A DNA stretch of 64,000 nucleotides from Amyloporia xantha (GCA_036971615.1 JAYKKR010000002.1:434001-498000); one strand, 5' to 3'; counted from the first letter of the stretch, positions 12,151-24,271 are shown. Translations and numbers: made by a program. The notes: generated by a model not told the origin, from the letters alone.

Positions 12151-13751
12151 TTCTCCCTTAGGAATCGAGAGTAGGAATAGTGATAATGGAAACTCAAGAG
12201 GACTTAAGAGACTGTACTTCACGAAGAGGATTATCACCAAACGTACACAACACGTATTACTAGCCACCGCGCGCCTACCAAATCAGGCCGTAGTTTCAAT
12301 AAGGCAACCGCCACATGTCGGACTGCTTTCAAGTGACAAAATTTGAAGCACATCATTGTCATTTCAGTGCTATGTGCTGATATTCCTAAAGCCCTCTATT
12401 TGGGTGCTACCGATACCGAGAATGTATTCCTGACCGGTGGCGGCGCTATCCAACCTGATGCATGCTAACGCAAGTACTCTCTGCGGGATCACAGGAAGTA
12501 CGACAGCCGCTGGTGGCAAGGCAAGAACGTACATATCCTTTTGCACGCAAAGGCGTTCCGCTAATAAAGAGCTCACATGCGTTTAAGGTCAGTACTTATG
12601 TGAAATCCATTTGCTGTGGCTTGCATCCAGCTGATCCCGGTTTCGATCAGTGAATAGTGGCGCGCAATGTTTGGCCAAGACAGTCCGATCATCCCTCGAA
12701 AGATGACCGGGACCGATGAAGTGCTATCGATTGCCTAAAGTTCGGCAGTGCGAAACGCGGGTACGTTTTTGCTCATGCTCATCCGGTCTCGTACTTCGAA
12801 GAGAGAATACCTCCACCCGTGCATGTATTTCTTTGCCGCAGTCATCTATGCGTAGAACAGGCGTCAGATGATCTGCAAGGGTGACTCCCCCGCAGCCGGG
12901 GACCGCAGCTCTGTATACACATACGAGTCAAAAAATTCTGACTAGCTAATACTACTAGCCTGCTGGTATGCACGTTCGTCCAGCCGCAGACCGCGTTTCT
13001 GACTGCACGAGGCGTTTGAGTAGTGGAGATCATTCTTTGCCTTAACACCGCAGTGGTGGAATACCTGCCTTGGATTACATTAATCTCACAATCTTGGATA
13101 TTGAATGCAGTTTTGTGTTTTTAACATGACACGGATCGCTCATGGCTTCTCGATAGGTTATAACTCGACCGATCCCCGAAGTGCCGCAGTAGTGCTTCCA
13201 CAGACCAGTGGTGTCTTGCAAGAAGGACACATGGTACGTACCAAGGCGCCCAATACCGTCTCGGTAGCCAGAGGTCTGGATCATGTATCATCGCAGCAGT
13301 GGTTCTAGGCAGGATGTTTGGCTTAGGCGTCAGTTAGGTTGCAACGGGTATTGGTGGAAAGGGCTGAGGGTTCGGAATTGGCTTCCCCTTAACCGCAGCC
13401 GATCGCTGGCAGCAATGAGTCACCAGCGGTTTAGTCGACCCCACTATCCAATAAGTACCAGTCTCAAAAAGAAGAAATTGAAATGGGACACTTGCCCCCG
13501 ACGCAAAACTCAACCATCTCAGCTGCTCTTCGGGTGACACTTAGGTTTCCACCCTAGGATCGACTTTTAATTACGACGTACTCAGGGGACAAGGCCCAAC
13601 GCTCATAATTATTCCCTCGCAACAGAATTACAGTGTTAGGTCACTTGGCTCGTCGGCCACACCTGAGGACACAAGCATTATTTGTATTGACCGGTGAGTG
13701 CACCGTTGTGAGAACGAAGTCTCCCTTTTCATAGTCCACCAGTATATACCA
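12151..13751. other. Gene-poor stretch
   Basis: Only short ORFs on both strands, none with a domain or a coherent splice model. It probably consists of decayed repeats between the inverted-repeat element and the first of the two membrane-protein paralogues. Confidence 0.4.
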
Positions 13752-14370
13752 ATGGGAGCCATGTTAATGATTAGTGGAAAAAATGGCGGTCCCAATCCCC
13801 ACAGGCCCACTACCGGCCCCGTTTCGCACACGACTGCGATTGTCATAGCCGTCTGCGTTGTGGTATTGGGCTTGGTTATATTGTGCATTGTGCGGGCCAA
13901 ATGGCGTATACGCTCTCGTCAAATCTCCGAGTCTCCTCCCCACCCTAAGAAGCCGCAACTTTGGGGGGTACAGCTGGGTGGAAGGACAAAGGACCGAGAG
14001 TTCGGTGTGACTTGGGCAGCCATGATGGTAGGCGAGCCATTGGTGGTGGTTTGCCCTTTCCCTCATCACATTGACGACCGTAAATTTGTAGCCGCTGTCT
14101 GCAAGAATTGTTCCCACACAAGCAGCTCTTGATAAATCTGCTCAGCTTGCTGATCCGGTTTCGTCACATCAAAATGTCTCGTCAGTCGCTGACTGCCAGA
14201 ATACGACATCTGAAACTGGACGTCAACTGCAAGTGGTCGTGGCTATCGCTATGCCTAGCCCTTGTATAGCGCGAGGTTCAGATGCCAAGGGTGGAGTCTC
14301 CGCTCCTGGCGGTCTTTGGATAGGGGCTTGTGAGTTTCTGTGGAAGTCAGAGCTCGGGGGGGATGGATAG
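13752..14370 (+). CDS. Lineage-specific single-pass membrane protein, copy A
   Basis: Two exons. Exon 1 encodes a short Gly/Pro/His-rich N-terminus, one transmembrane helix (AIVIAVCVVVLGLVILCIV), a basic juxtamembrane stretch (RAKWRIRSR) and the motif KPQLWGVQL..WAAMM. A GTAGGC..TTGTAG intron at about 14024-14089 joins this to PLSARIVPTQ. The tail ends with AIAMPSP, then LWIGACEFLW. I recognise the arrangement (one TM, RPxLWxV, W..IMPLSV, a VAIAMPSP block and a terminal LG..E segment) as a recurrent orphan family in Agaricomycetes of unknown function. The reading rests on the close parallel with copy B at 17418. The start is uncertain; an in-frame ATG also exists at 13698. Membrane topology is inferred from the positive residues after the helix. 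Confidence 0.6.
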
Positions 14371-14572
14371 CCAGGTGCAATCCTGTCATATTTTCCTCTT
14401 TATGACATAATTTGATATTCCGCATATGCAGATCAGTGGCAATCCATATTCACTCGGTCATTCTATGTCAAGCGAATGCTTGTATCTGCATGCTGTAGTA
14501 CATCGTGAGCTTAGTCGAAGCATATTTGTCCCACCGTACTGGTCGACTTAGACTCAGGGGTGTCAGATTTTT

Positions 14573-15066
14573 AAGGTTATCTTTCTCATTAATTAACACA
14601 ATATTTGGGTAGCGAAGTCCATCACTTAGCACATCAAGTTAATGATAGGATTATCATGAGATTACTATGATAGTTATCATTACAGTTAACCTGTCAATAA
14701 CTATATGTTTAACTACATGATCATCAAGTGTTAAACTGAGACATAATTCAGAAAAATAAATGAATTACACCAGCTGGGATTGAACCCAGGCATTACCATA
14801 AATGGCAACTTCACACTCAACTCAACCACTACACCATAAGGGCTTGTATATAGTCTTAATGTTTAGTCAATATATCCTATAGTCTTACCAAGGGTGGCAA
14901 TATATCTGGACTTCAACAAATTTCGACTTTTTGACATTTTCAGCACTGCATCAGATTAAGCCAGACTAGGCTGGATCAACTTGAGGTTATCTCTGGGTTA
15001 ACTGAGCACAGATCAGTTAACCTTTTCCAAAAAGTCCATAATGCCATATGTCGCATAAATGAAAGT
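14573..15066. repeat. Left arm of the hairpin element
   Basis: 494-bp arm, inverted relative to 15249..15742. It contains a tRNA-like block on the minus strand at 14766..14845. Confidence 0.88.
14766..14845 (-). ncRNA. tRNA-like Pol III module (left arm)
   Basis: Mirror copy of the module in the right arm, transcribed outward (leftward). A-box TGGTGTAGTGG lies at 14826..14836 and B-box GGTTCAATCCC at 14776..14786, both on the minus strand. A minus-strand T run (plus-strand AAAAA at about 14752-14756) lies just beyond the module. Acceptor ends do not pair and the T-loop is one base short, so this is tRNA-derived rather than a working tRNA gene. Confidence 0.5.
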
Positions 15067-15248
15067 CTATATCAAGCTGCATGTTATTTCAAGTCCATAG
15101 GGTCTACAGAACATCATTTAACATCCTTTTGAAGGGGGTCAGTTTTCTGTATCGTCGCGTTTGAATCACTATTTTGCATTTTCTGGCTTAACCAAGCACA
15201 TTAGATGTCTGAAAGAGAGAATCTGAAATGTTCAAATAATGCTCTACA

Positions 15249-15742
15249 ACTTTCATTTATGCGACATATGGCATTATGGACTTTTTGGAAAAGGTTAACT
15301 GATCTGTGCTCAGTTAACCCAGAGATAACCTCAAGTTGATCCAGCCTAGTCTGGCTTAATCTGATGCAGTGCTGAAAATGTCAAAAAGTCGAAATTTGTT
15401 GAAGTCCAGATATATTGCCACCCTTGGTAAGACTATAGGATATATTGACTAAACATTAAGACTATATACAAGCCCTTATGGTGTAGTGGTTGAGTTGAGT
15501 GTGAAGTTGCCATTTATGGTAATGCCTGGGTTCAATCCCAGCTGGTGTAATTCATTTATTTTTCTGAATTATGTCTCAGTTTAACACTTGATGATCATGT
15601 AGTTAAACATATAGTTATTGACAGGTTAACTGTAATGATAACTATCATAGTAATCTCATGATAATCCTATCATTAACTTGATGTGCTAAGTGATGGACTT
15701 CGCTACCCAAATATTGTGTTAATTAATGAGAAAGATAACCTT
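15249..15742. repeat. Right arm of the hairpin element
   Basis: 494-bp arm, inverted relative to 14573..15066. It contains a tRNA-like block on the plus strand at 15470..15549. Confidence 0.88.
15470..15549 (+). ncRNA. tRNA-like Pol III module (right arm)
   Basis: A-box TGGTGTAGTGG (15479..15489) fits the consensus TRGYNNARNGG. B-box GGTTCAATCCC (15529..15539) fits GGTTCRANYCC exactly. Spacing is normal for a tRNA promoter, and a TTTTT terminator follows at 15559..15563. The 5' GCCCTTA and the 3' segment after the T-arm do not pair as an acceptor stem. It therefore looks like a tRNA-derived promoter head, as in SINEs, not a functional tRNA. An outward transcript of about 90 nt is predicted. 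Confidence 0.5.
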
Positions 15743-17417
15743 TATTATTTGAGAAAGATGTTAGACTGTACGTCATCAGTCCCGCTGCGGTTCTCAAAAT
15801 CTGCTCAAAATCGATGCCGCAACGGATGTGGGCCTCTAACCGAAGACCAATCCGAGTGTATTGCCGTGTTCGAGTCTTTCAGTGGGGAAAATGGCGCCTG
15901 CAATCGATCTGGAAACGCAGTATATGCAAGTAACAGCTCAGGCTGGTTTTATTATGTGTATTAGAATTCACTCTAAGGGCGCATAGAAGGCACAAATATT
16001 GGAATCCACCGCAGCATCGTAGGTTCGGTACCGCAGAACCTGGTATAACTTGGATGTGCTTCAAGCTCAAATCTAAATCTGACTATGCCGCTAAAAACTC
16101 GCAATCGGCCGTGGGCGCTAACACCTAGGGCGCCTTTGAATCGTAAATGGAATATAAACCTTCAGCGACAACTCGGCGGTGCATGGACAGCGGTCATGAT
16201 TTCCGTCGTCGCGGAGGCGAATTACTAGCGTATCCGCTGGGTCTTGAATGACATATGAAACTAGCTCGCTGCGTATCGGTGACTCAGCATCACACCGAGC
16301 CGCGGTGAGGGCGCTCGAGAAGGAGAGTATAGGAGAATGTTGTTTTTTAAGCTTCGACTCGTGGGATGATGTCTCTTCGACAATAAAGCGGAAGTAAAAG
16401 TGTGTCAGCTTCATTACCCGTGGAAATAGTTGACTCCTTTCACTGACAGGTGTTCGCTCAGAATCGTACAAATATACTCTAGTAGCGGAGTGGGACAACT
16501 TTAATTCTCAATAAATGAGGGGGAGCCGCCCCTTTCTCACAATGCAAGAACATGTCCATCCGATAACCAATAATCGAAACAGCCCGTGAACTGATCACAT
16601 ATCCCCCGCTCGATCATAATGGAAGGTCGAACTGCGCTCTGCTGCGTACTTGTTGGAAGCCCGTGACATACAAGGTTAGACGCCAATATGTGGCACTTGG
16701 TCCGCCAGTGTGGCCAACCAGCAGTCTGCGGCGTTCTGCAGAGTACCCAGAGCGGTAAAGACGCTCGTGTGGATATAACCGTGGTCCTCTGATTCTCTCA
16801 TGTGCGGTTCCTGCGCACAGGACTGGGTGATTTTCCTGCAACGCCACCTTCTATAGGCGCTTGGATGGTGGTCCTCCTGGGTATATCCCAGCAATAGATC
16901 ATCCTTGTAATGGTACGTCGAAGCATTGAAAAGTCCTGCTGATTGTAGTACAGCTCATTCAAGCCAAGGCGGATTTTTCTGAATGCACGCACGTACCACA
17001 CGACAAGACAAAGGCGCAAAGGTAGCGCAGCGCCAGGTCCAGTTTAAAAGGCCGGCGCATCGCTTTCTGCTTGTGCTAGTACGAAATCTTTACAGAAACG
17101 CCTGAGGGCGCTCCCCTGCAGACTGTTTGTTTAAATACTCGATGTCACTCGCGCTGCTCGGATCCTCCACGCCCTGGATGTAAGTCGCTCTTCTCCAATT
17201 GTGATTCTGTTGCATCCACTACTAGTGGCTCATTTTGCACGATAGTTTATCAACATTCTCAGAAAGAAGCCCTGCAAGTTTGTTTACTTCCACTCAGCAC
17301 GTGTTGTCACCAGCCTGTCTAAAGGCAATACTTTTCGTACAAGGTCAGCATCCTTTCTCAAAAAACTCATTACGATGACTCACATTGTTGCAGACCTGCA
17401 GCACTGTCCACTTCACC
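15743..17417. other. Gene-poor stretch right of the hairpin
   Basis: Short ORFs only, including a 126-codon minus-strand ORF at 16118..16498 with no recognisable domain. The stretch ends with the promoter region of membrane-protein copy B. Confidence 0.4.
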
Positions 17418-18019
17418 ATGTCGACAGGTTGGAGCCCTGAGGAGCTCTCCTACAGCACACATACGCGCATCGAATCAAGCTCTCACCGCACCGGCGTTAC
17501 TGCAGTCATCTGCACTGTGGTTCTTGTCTCGGTTTTCCTATTTGCATTCTGGTACGTTTGGCCCGGCCGTAACAGCCGGGTTAGCAGCAATGCTCTGTAT
17601 CTCCGGAGGCCTCGGCTGTGGGAGGTACATCTCGTCCAAACGGCAGCCGGGAAGCCGTCTGATGTATCATGGGCGCATATTATGGTGGGTGACTGGCAAC
17701 TTGACCGTGTTCGCTTGGTGCACCTATCCCTGATGCCAGAAATTGATAGCCAGTCTCCGTTGTGGTGTCTGGCCCACCGATAGACCGCAGAAACTCGGGA
17801 TGCGAGAAGACTGAACCGCGGCTCGCTAATCCCAACGGTTACGAGCACAGGTCACTTTTGAATCGCTCACAACATCGGCGAATCGTGATTGCCGTGACAA
17901 TCGCGTTCCCTATTCCTCGAGAGAATATTGCGTTGAAGACGGGTGCATCCTGTGACGAAAATGTCGTCAGGCGAGGCGATTTGTGGCTGGGGATGAGTGA
18001 GGTGCGGGAGTACTGCTGA
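17418..18019 (+). CDS. Lineage-specific single-pass membrane protein, copy B
   Basis: Paralogue of the gene at 13752. Exon 1 (17418..17684) encodes an N-terminus rich in Ser/Thr, one transmembrane helix (GVTAVICTVVLVSVFLFAFW), then RRPRLWEVHL and WAHIM. A 65-nt intron (17685..17749, GTGGGT..GATAG) gives PVSVVVSGPPIDRR, so the junction reads IM|PVSV, equivalent to MM|PLSA in copy A. The tail contains IAVTIAFPIP and LWLGMSEV before the stop. Shared motif order and identical intron position show common descent, although overall identity looks low. Function is unknown; the family is one I know only as uncharacterised proteins of Agaricomycetes. The two copies are in the same orientation and lie on either side of the hairpin element. 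Confidence 0.62.
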
Positions 18020-20478
18020 CGACGTACTAGGAAGCATCTAGGTATCCTTGTCCTTCATCCAGACGGCTCAGCACAATATAAATGAAATCATAGCCTATCG
18101 TACGAGACAATGTTCCAAGCTCACATCCTTCAAAATTCCCATGCGATAAAAACAAAAAAGACACGAAACGCATGTTTTCGTGTGCAGACCAAGTGCAGAC
18201 TCATCTCTAACCCCTCAATGCTGCCATTGCGTCACACAAGGTACAGTCCCGCGGAACGATCTCGTCGTGATCTTCTCCTGCCTGTCTATATATACTGTCT
18301 GATCAGAAAGAGACATCGAAGACAGCCGTATCGGTCTCTATTTAACGTTCCAAAGATCCAACTCCCGACATTCGCAGATTGACCCCGCAGAGCGCCTTTC
18401 TGGAAATTCTTACCCCGTCAATCTCGAGTCAACACTAGTCAGTGGGGGGCCCTGGTTGTGTATGCCATACTTAAGCTTATATAGACTCGAGGTAAACAAG
18501 TCCTGCTTGGTACCTTGCACGGCGCGGAAGCAGCAGTGACCGCCGAGTGCATGTATCGGGAGACATCTGGAGATACGAGCGGTTCCTGGCCTCTCCTCTC
18601 CTCGGGCCTCAACGGGACCACAAATATGATTATACTCCTCGCAGTCCCTGATCGCGGAACAACGAGACTGCGCCTGCTTTTGAGCTCGGAGAGCTCGGTG
18701 CTGGTTTTCAGGACGAGGACAGGGACCTGGACGTGCCGTCCTGCCCATATCTGCTTTCGATACCTGGAATGGGCAGACCACACTGGTGGCAAGAATGAAT
18801 GTTCAAACTGGCAAATTCACTCAACACAGTCCGAGCTGGTTAAATATCCTGAATGCCAGACACGCTACGAAAATGAACGATGCTCCTGGGTTCCCAGCCA
18901 ATCAGCGAGCTCTGTTCACAATGTCAGGCCTCCGGATATTGTAGCCGAAAATCTAGCATGCTTGACGCATGTTTGCATGTCTTTCCGGAGCACGAACATC
19001 GTTCATTGCCCCCAGTGCCACGGACGAGATGAGATGCTTGACGAGACAATGTTCGGTAGGGATAGTATTTTCTGGGCGCGGAGATTTCGTCTTGTCGGAA
19101 TTCAAGTCTCCTAAAACCTCGGCCTCTGAACAACAGATTGTACTCCATCGTTAAATATGCCATCGGTGCCAGAAAATGTCTCCAAGGAGTTCAGCATTCG
19201 AAAGATAGATCAGGACCTCGGTGACACTGGCGCGGAAGGCCTGACACAGCACAGCATCGTCCTAGGGGTGCACCACCTCCCGTGGATCCTGGAGCGACCG
19301 GTAGGTGCGACTTGCTCCTCCCGAGTGGTCACACGAGACGACGGGCTCGACGCATGGACGTGGAGAGAGTAAGGAGAGAGGTACCTGAATGATGAAAAAA
19401 GAACGCCAGATCTACAATCCCTTATCGCAAGGATTGCGATCAGGGGCAGACTCGGGACCGCCTGGAATACCGGCGGCTTGGCCCTATCGAGGCTCCAGTG
19501 GAGGCCTGCCACTGTCGGGGCAGTGTTGCAGGAGCACCGCCTCCAGCGATAGCTATTCCTGATATCGCTGGCACCTCGAACGGTCTGAAATTTTTCGAAT
19601 GTTCGTCATTGCGAGCCGTTAGCGTGGTCGGCCCATGTCTCATGCTTGGGTAGTACAGTAAGTAGAGAGGATGCGGGCGCTCTTGCATGCGTTGTGGGGC
19701 AATAAACGCCGGTGTTTCAGCCGGGGTTCAAGTTGGGTTCAAGCCAGACCTGCCAGACTTGGGTGTTAGAGAGCCACAAGGATCAGGCACGGAAGAATAT
19801 CGCTTGCGAGTTTCATATTTGGGCTGAATGGCACGGTAAGCGAGACTGGTCGATGATGGGCAGGGTGAGACCGAGAATATAATTCACAAATTGCTGACTG
19901 TCTAACTGTAATTTACAGAAGAAAATCAGACTGAATAGGCCTGAATACGAAGCTGGTGGAGAAAGGGCAACATCGGCAGACGACACAGCCGGGTGAGCCA
20001 CCGTCGTCGGTGGTTCCCTCGGAGTGGCGGAGTGTGAAGTCTATTTGAGGATGTGATCGTGATCACTCCCTCCCAGGCACGAACCACTATCTTGGCCACG
20101 TGATATGCATTTGATCCCAGGTGCTACCACCTCTCCCTCCTCCCTCCTCCAAGTACCGCTCGAAGAATAAACTGGCCATCGCTTGTATTCTCATGATTTC
20201 TCCGAAGACTTGCTCGGGATATTGCACCGGGAGTGCTGGTCACAAATGGCCTCGAGTCTTGCAGCCAGCGCGGAACATCCGCCGGGACAATGATAGCAAG
20301 AAGTTTGTTATCTCTGAATGACATGGAGCATGTGCATCGCCCGTCAACTGGGCCCTAACGGGAAAACCGACATCGTCTGCCAAGAGAGCGCGTAATGGGA
20401 GGTTATATATGGGCTGCCATCTCCTTCGAGACTTTCTCCCAAGGTCATCCCCCCTCCTTCCGTTCTCTCGCGTTCACC
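18020..20478. other. Gene-poor stretch upstream of the OPT transporter
   Basis: No convincing gene. The longest ORF (18515..19114, +, 199 codons) has an equally open overlapping ORF on the other strand and no recognised domain. The last few hundred bases must hold the OPT promoter. Confidence 0.4.
20404..20410 (+). promoter_or_regulatory. TATA box of the OPT transporter gene
   Basis: TATATAT lies about 70 nt upstream of the OPT start codon, followed by a pyrimidine-rich stretch typical of fungal transcription starts. Assigned by position only. Confidence 0.45.
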
Positions 20479-23400
20479 ATGTCCGACACAGCGCACCAGC
20501 TCCCTGTGTTCGAGAGCGAGAAGCACATCGTCGACGATGATTCTCTCGAGAAGAAGTCCCTCGACGATGGGGTCGATGATGTTCAGATGGTCAAAGAGGT
20601 AGAGGAGATGGAGGACCGGATTGCCAATGATGAGGCAACCGACGCCGAGTTCCGTGTCGAAGAGGCGTACGAAGTGGCCGTCAAGGTTCGTCCATAGGTT
20701 ATACACCTACGGGTCGACGCCCTGGCTCATTGAAACACTCCATTTCTAGGTCCTGACGACGAGGGATGACCCCGAGCTTCAGGCCGTCACCTTCCGAACA
20801 GTCTTCCTTGGTCTTGGTTTCTCTGCCTTCGGAGCGTGAGTCGTCTCTAATATCACATTTGACACCTGAATCTTATCTTGGCGTTCCAGTGTCCTCGCCC
20901 AGATCTACTACTTCAAGCCCCAGACGCTACTCGTCTCCACCTTGCTGTTGCTGATCTTGACCTACTGGTTCGGAAATGGAATGCACATGCTTATACCACA
21001 GAAGGGTCTTTTCCGATATTTAAACCCCGGTCCTTTCAATAGTGAGTTGGTCACAATCTACATCCCAACGGTGACTGATGTCTCGCAGTCAAGGAGCATG
21101 TGGCTATCATTATCATGTGCTCCACGGCTGCCACATCTGCCGTTGCCATCCAGGTCATTTCGGTACAGGAGTGTGAGTGACACCAAAGGCTGTTTACATA
21201 ACGGATCCGCTGACATGACGCATACGACAGTGTACTATAACAACAACATGGTGCGCATTTAAGATTTCTATATTTGAGTGTCTGTTGTGTTGACGTTCGT
21301 TTGATCACGCCAGAACGGAGGAATTGCTATCTTCACGCTAATTGGATCGCAATTGATTGGCTATGGATACGCCGGTATATTGCAAGATGTCCTGGTCAAG
21401 CCCACGAAGTGCTTCTGGCCCGCCAACAGTACGTCTTAACGACGTCCAAACTGTCGACGTGAAACTGACGGTGTCTCCTCGCAGTTTACACGGCCAACCT
21501 CTTCCAGGCGTTGCACTACGATAGGCAGATGACATCGAAGCGTGTCCGTCTCTTCTGGATCACCTTCGCTTGCCTGTTCTGCTGGGAGATTGTCCCCGAA
21601 TGTGCGTCTCCTCGTCTTCCCGGACATCAGACATCGCTGACCACTCTTCTTGACATTAGACATCTTCCCTGTGTTGACGGGTGTATCCATCTTCTGTCTC
21701 GCGGACAACCACTCTTCCGTCGTCCGCAACGTCTTCGGCGGCGCAAGCAACAACGAGGGCATGGGTCTCCTGTCGTGGTGCTTCGACTGGAATCTGATCA
21801 GCAGCACATGCTTGTGGTCGCCGCTCTGGCTGCAGCTGAACCAGGACATCGGTATCTTCTTGACGTACATCCTGATGTCAGCCGTGTACTACGGCAACAT
21901 CTGGAAGGCGAAGCAGTTCCCCTTCATGAGCCAGGCCATCTTCGTAAGTTCCCATCGCGCTTGTCAATGTCACCGGTGCTAATCACACTCAACTGCGCTG
22001 ATCGACAGGCCGAGAACGGTTCGCAGTACGACCAGACCGCCCTCCTGAGCAATGGCAAGTTCAACGCGACTATGTACGCTGAACTTGGGGTGCGTTTTAG
22101 TCTTGTTTCTGACAGCGTTGTATGACTCACCTATTATCGCCATACAGCCCGCGTATTTCTCGGCCACCAACGCTCTCTACCTCATCACGTCCAACTTGTC
22201 GCTCGGCGCCTGTGTCACCCACGTCCTCCTTTACCACTGGAACGACCTCAAGCCTTTCGTCAAGTCCTTGAACCCGTGGAGCAAGGACCAGTATCTCGTG
22301 CACGATGCGGTATGTCTGACTGGCCAATTCGGCAACACTGACTGACGTGGGAGTCATGGTCTCTAGCACTTCGAGAAGATGAAGGTCTACAAGCAGATCC
22401 CTCGCTGGTGGTACACCGTGGTGCTGCTCGTCGCGTACGCTATCGCACAAGCCAGTGAGTGGTGCATCGTGCCTGTTTCCTGTCTGCCTTTGCTTACGAC
22501 ATTTCTGACAGCGAACTACACCGGCGATTCTGGTCTCCCGTGGTGGGCGCTCACTGTCCTCCTGATCATCGGTTTCGTCCTGTGTGCCCTTTACTCCACT
22601 CTGGCCGCGACGATCGGTTTCACCGAGTTCAACACGTCCGGTAACGGTTTCTTCCAGATGATCACTGGTGAGTTTCCCCGCCGCACCTAGAGAATTCGTG
22701 CGGATGCTCATGTCCTACAAGCGTATATGGTGCCCGGTCGCCCGGTCGCGAACATGTACGGTGCGATGTATGGCGCACACCCCATGACACAGGGTATTGC
22801 GTTCCTCCAGGACTTGAAGCTCGGCCAGTACTGCAAGCTTGCGCCGCGCGTCACGTTCTGCATGCAGATGGCGGGTACGATCGTCGGCGCCGTCCTGAAC
22901 TGTAAGCGCTACCTCTACGTCTTTCCAGCAGCACCCAGCTGAGACATGCCGATTTTCTCCACAGACGTTATGATGTTGTCCATCATCAACGCCCAGAGAC
23001 CAGGTATGTGTCGTGTTCGCGTAGGATCGAATGTAGCGCTTATTTGGCATTGCTCACAGCGCTGCTCTCGATTGCTGGAACCCGTCTCTGGTCTGGGCAG
23101 AACGCGCAGTCGTATAACTGTGAGTGCAGATCATCCGTAGAATGTGTCCGACGAGGAGCTGACTCCCGACGATAGCGAACGCCATCTCCTGGGGTGCGCT
23201 TGCTCCACAAATGTTCGGGCCCCATTCGACATATCACATGGTCCCCATCTCGCTCGCTATTGGTGTCGTCCTCCCTTTCCCCTTCTACATTTGCGTACGT
23301 AGTCCTCCGTATGTGGAAGCATCGCTCTGTGCTGACACCACTTGCAGCATCGTCTTTGGCCCAAGGTTGGCTTCCAGAACCTCAACACATCTATCATTAT

Positions 23401-23910
23401 GCAGTATTCTTGCTACCTTTCCGTCGGTGTCAACACCTCTGTGAAGTAAGTCTCTTGCTACCCGCCCCGCTGTTGCCTGGTGCTCATCATCCGCCTCTCC
23501 AGCACGAGCATGTTCCTCGGCGTCCTCTCCCAGTGGTGGGTACGTACTCGCTACCCGCGTTGGTTCACAAAATACAAGTACGTGCAAATGCATGGCCATC
23601 TCTATCGACCTATGCTGACAGCGATCTAAATAGCTACATCCTTGCCGCTGGTATGGATGGTGGTACTCAGGTCGTGATCTTCATCCTGAACTTCGTACGT
23701 ATACACCACTGCCCTTGTTGGGCTATTTCTCATATAGCTCCTCGCATTACAGGCTATCTTCGGTGCCGCGGGTACCGCGTATCCATTCCCGAACTGGTGG
23801 GGTAACGGTACGTCTTCACGCTATCTCCCTTTCATTACACTATCTCATCGGCGCCTCATCTCTTCCCAGATCTCAGCTTGTCTGCAGATCGTTGTCTCGC
23901 GCCTGCATGA
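20479..23910 (+). CDS. Oligopeptide transporter (OPT family)
   Basis: Plasma-membrane proton-coupled carrier for small peptides, of the OPT family. The ATG at 20479 opens a long acidic cytosolic N-terminus (VEEMEDRIAN). Many hydrophobic segments follow, spread over about 15 exons with short introns. Family hallmarks are FRTVFLGLGFSAFGAVLAQI, the signature NPGPFN followed across an intron by KEHV, LWSPLWLQLNQDIG, IPRWWYTVVL and the C-terminal FPNWWGN. The last exon ends shortly afterwards in ADRCLAPA. Assembled length is about 800 residues with 14 or more membrane spans, normal for the family. All exon joins I checked keep frame and I see no damage. The exact substrate (tetra-/pentapeptides, glutathione or metal-chelating peptides) cannot be told from sequence. 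Confidence 0.93.
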
Positions 23911-24271
23911 GCGTTTGGTCTATATTCCCCTCCTTGTAGCGTAGTCACCATCACTCTCTGAGTTGTACTGAGGTAGTAGAATCCCTGCTTAATCTGGGTG
24001 CGGTTGTAGGTCCCTGTTTGTCTTCCCTAATTCAATAGAATTCCCCACGAGTCACTTTCGGTTGGACGTAAAGGGAGGCAGCAGTGTTATTATATACGTT
24101 TTCCGGCCTCGACGTCGCAAGATTGCGATTGATGAGACCGGCGATTCGTGCGGGATCGTATCTGCCCAAATGTATCATATGTGAGGCATTTGTGAGGGCG
24201 AGTACCTGCTGCCGACCGCATTGCTCTCGGACTAAGCTCTCCTCCGCCACCTATGTCGGAGATTTCCAGAC

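Larger units (their letters stand above)
14573..15742. mobile_element. Giant hairpin (foldback) element, 494-bp inverted arms
   Basis: The left arm 14573..15066 and right arm 15249..15742 are reverse complements of each other over 494 bp, with no mismatch that I could see by eye, separated by a 182-bp unique spacer. The 3-bp sequence TTA lies on both outer sides when the ends are set at AGGTTATC/GATAACCT (TTA at 14571-14573 and 15742-15744). That would fit a PIF/Harbinger-like target duplication, but the flanks are AT-rich. No ORF in the element has a transposase motif, so it is non-autonomous. Each arm carries a tRNA-like module. Lack of divergence between arms suggests recent formation or gene conversion. 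Transcripts would fold into long double-stranded RNA. Confidence 0.88.

Noticed and set aside
13050..13066. CGCAGTGGTGGAATAC shared with about 60859-60875
   Set aside because: A 16-base match followed only loosely by TTACATTA; too short to call a repeat family by eye.
14766..14845. Functional tRNA gene
   Set aside because: A- and B-boxes fit, but the acceptor ends do not pair and the T-loop is one base short; kept as a tRNA-like module only.
15683..15964. 93-codon ORF starting inside the right hairpin arm
   Set aside because: Its start lies in the repeat, there is no domain, and the reading is not supported by splice sites.
18515..19114. 199-codon plus-strand ORF
   Set aside because: An equally open frame exists on the other strand; composition is unstructured and I recognise no motif.
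19715..19750. B-box-like GGTTCAAG repeats suggesting a tRNA or SINE
   Set aside because: No A-box at the right distance and no fold.
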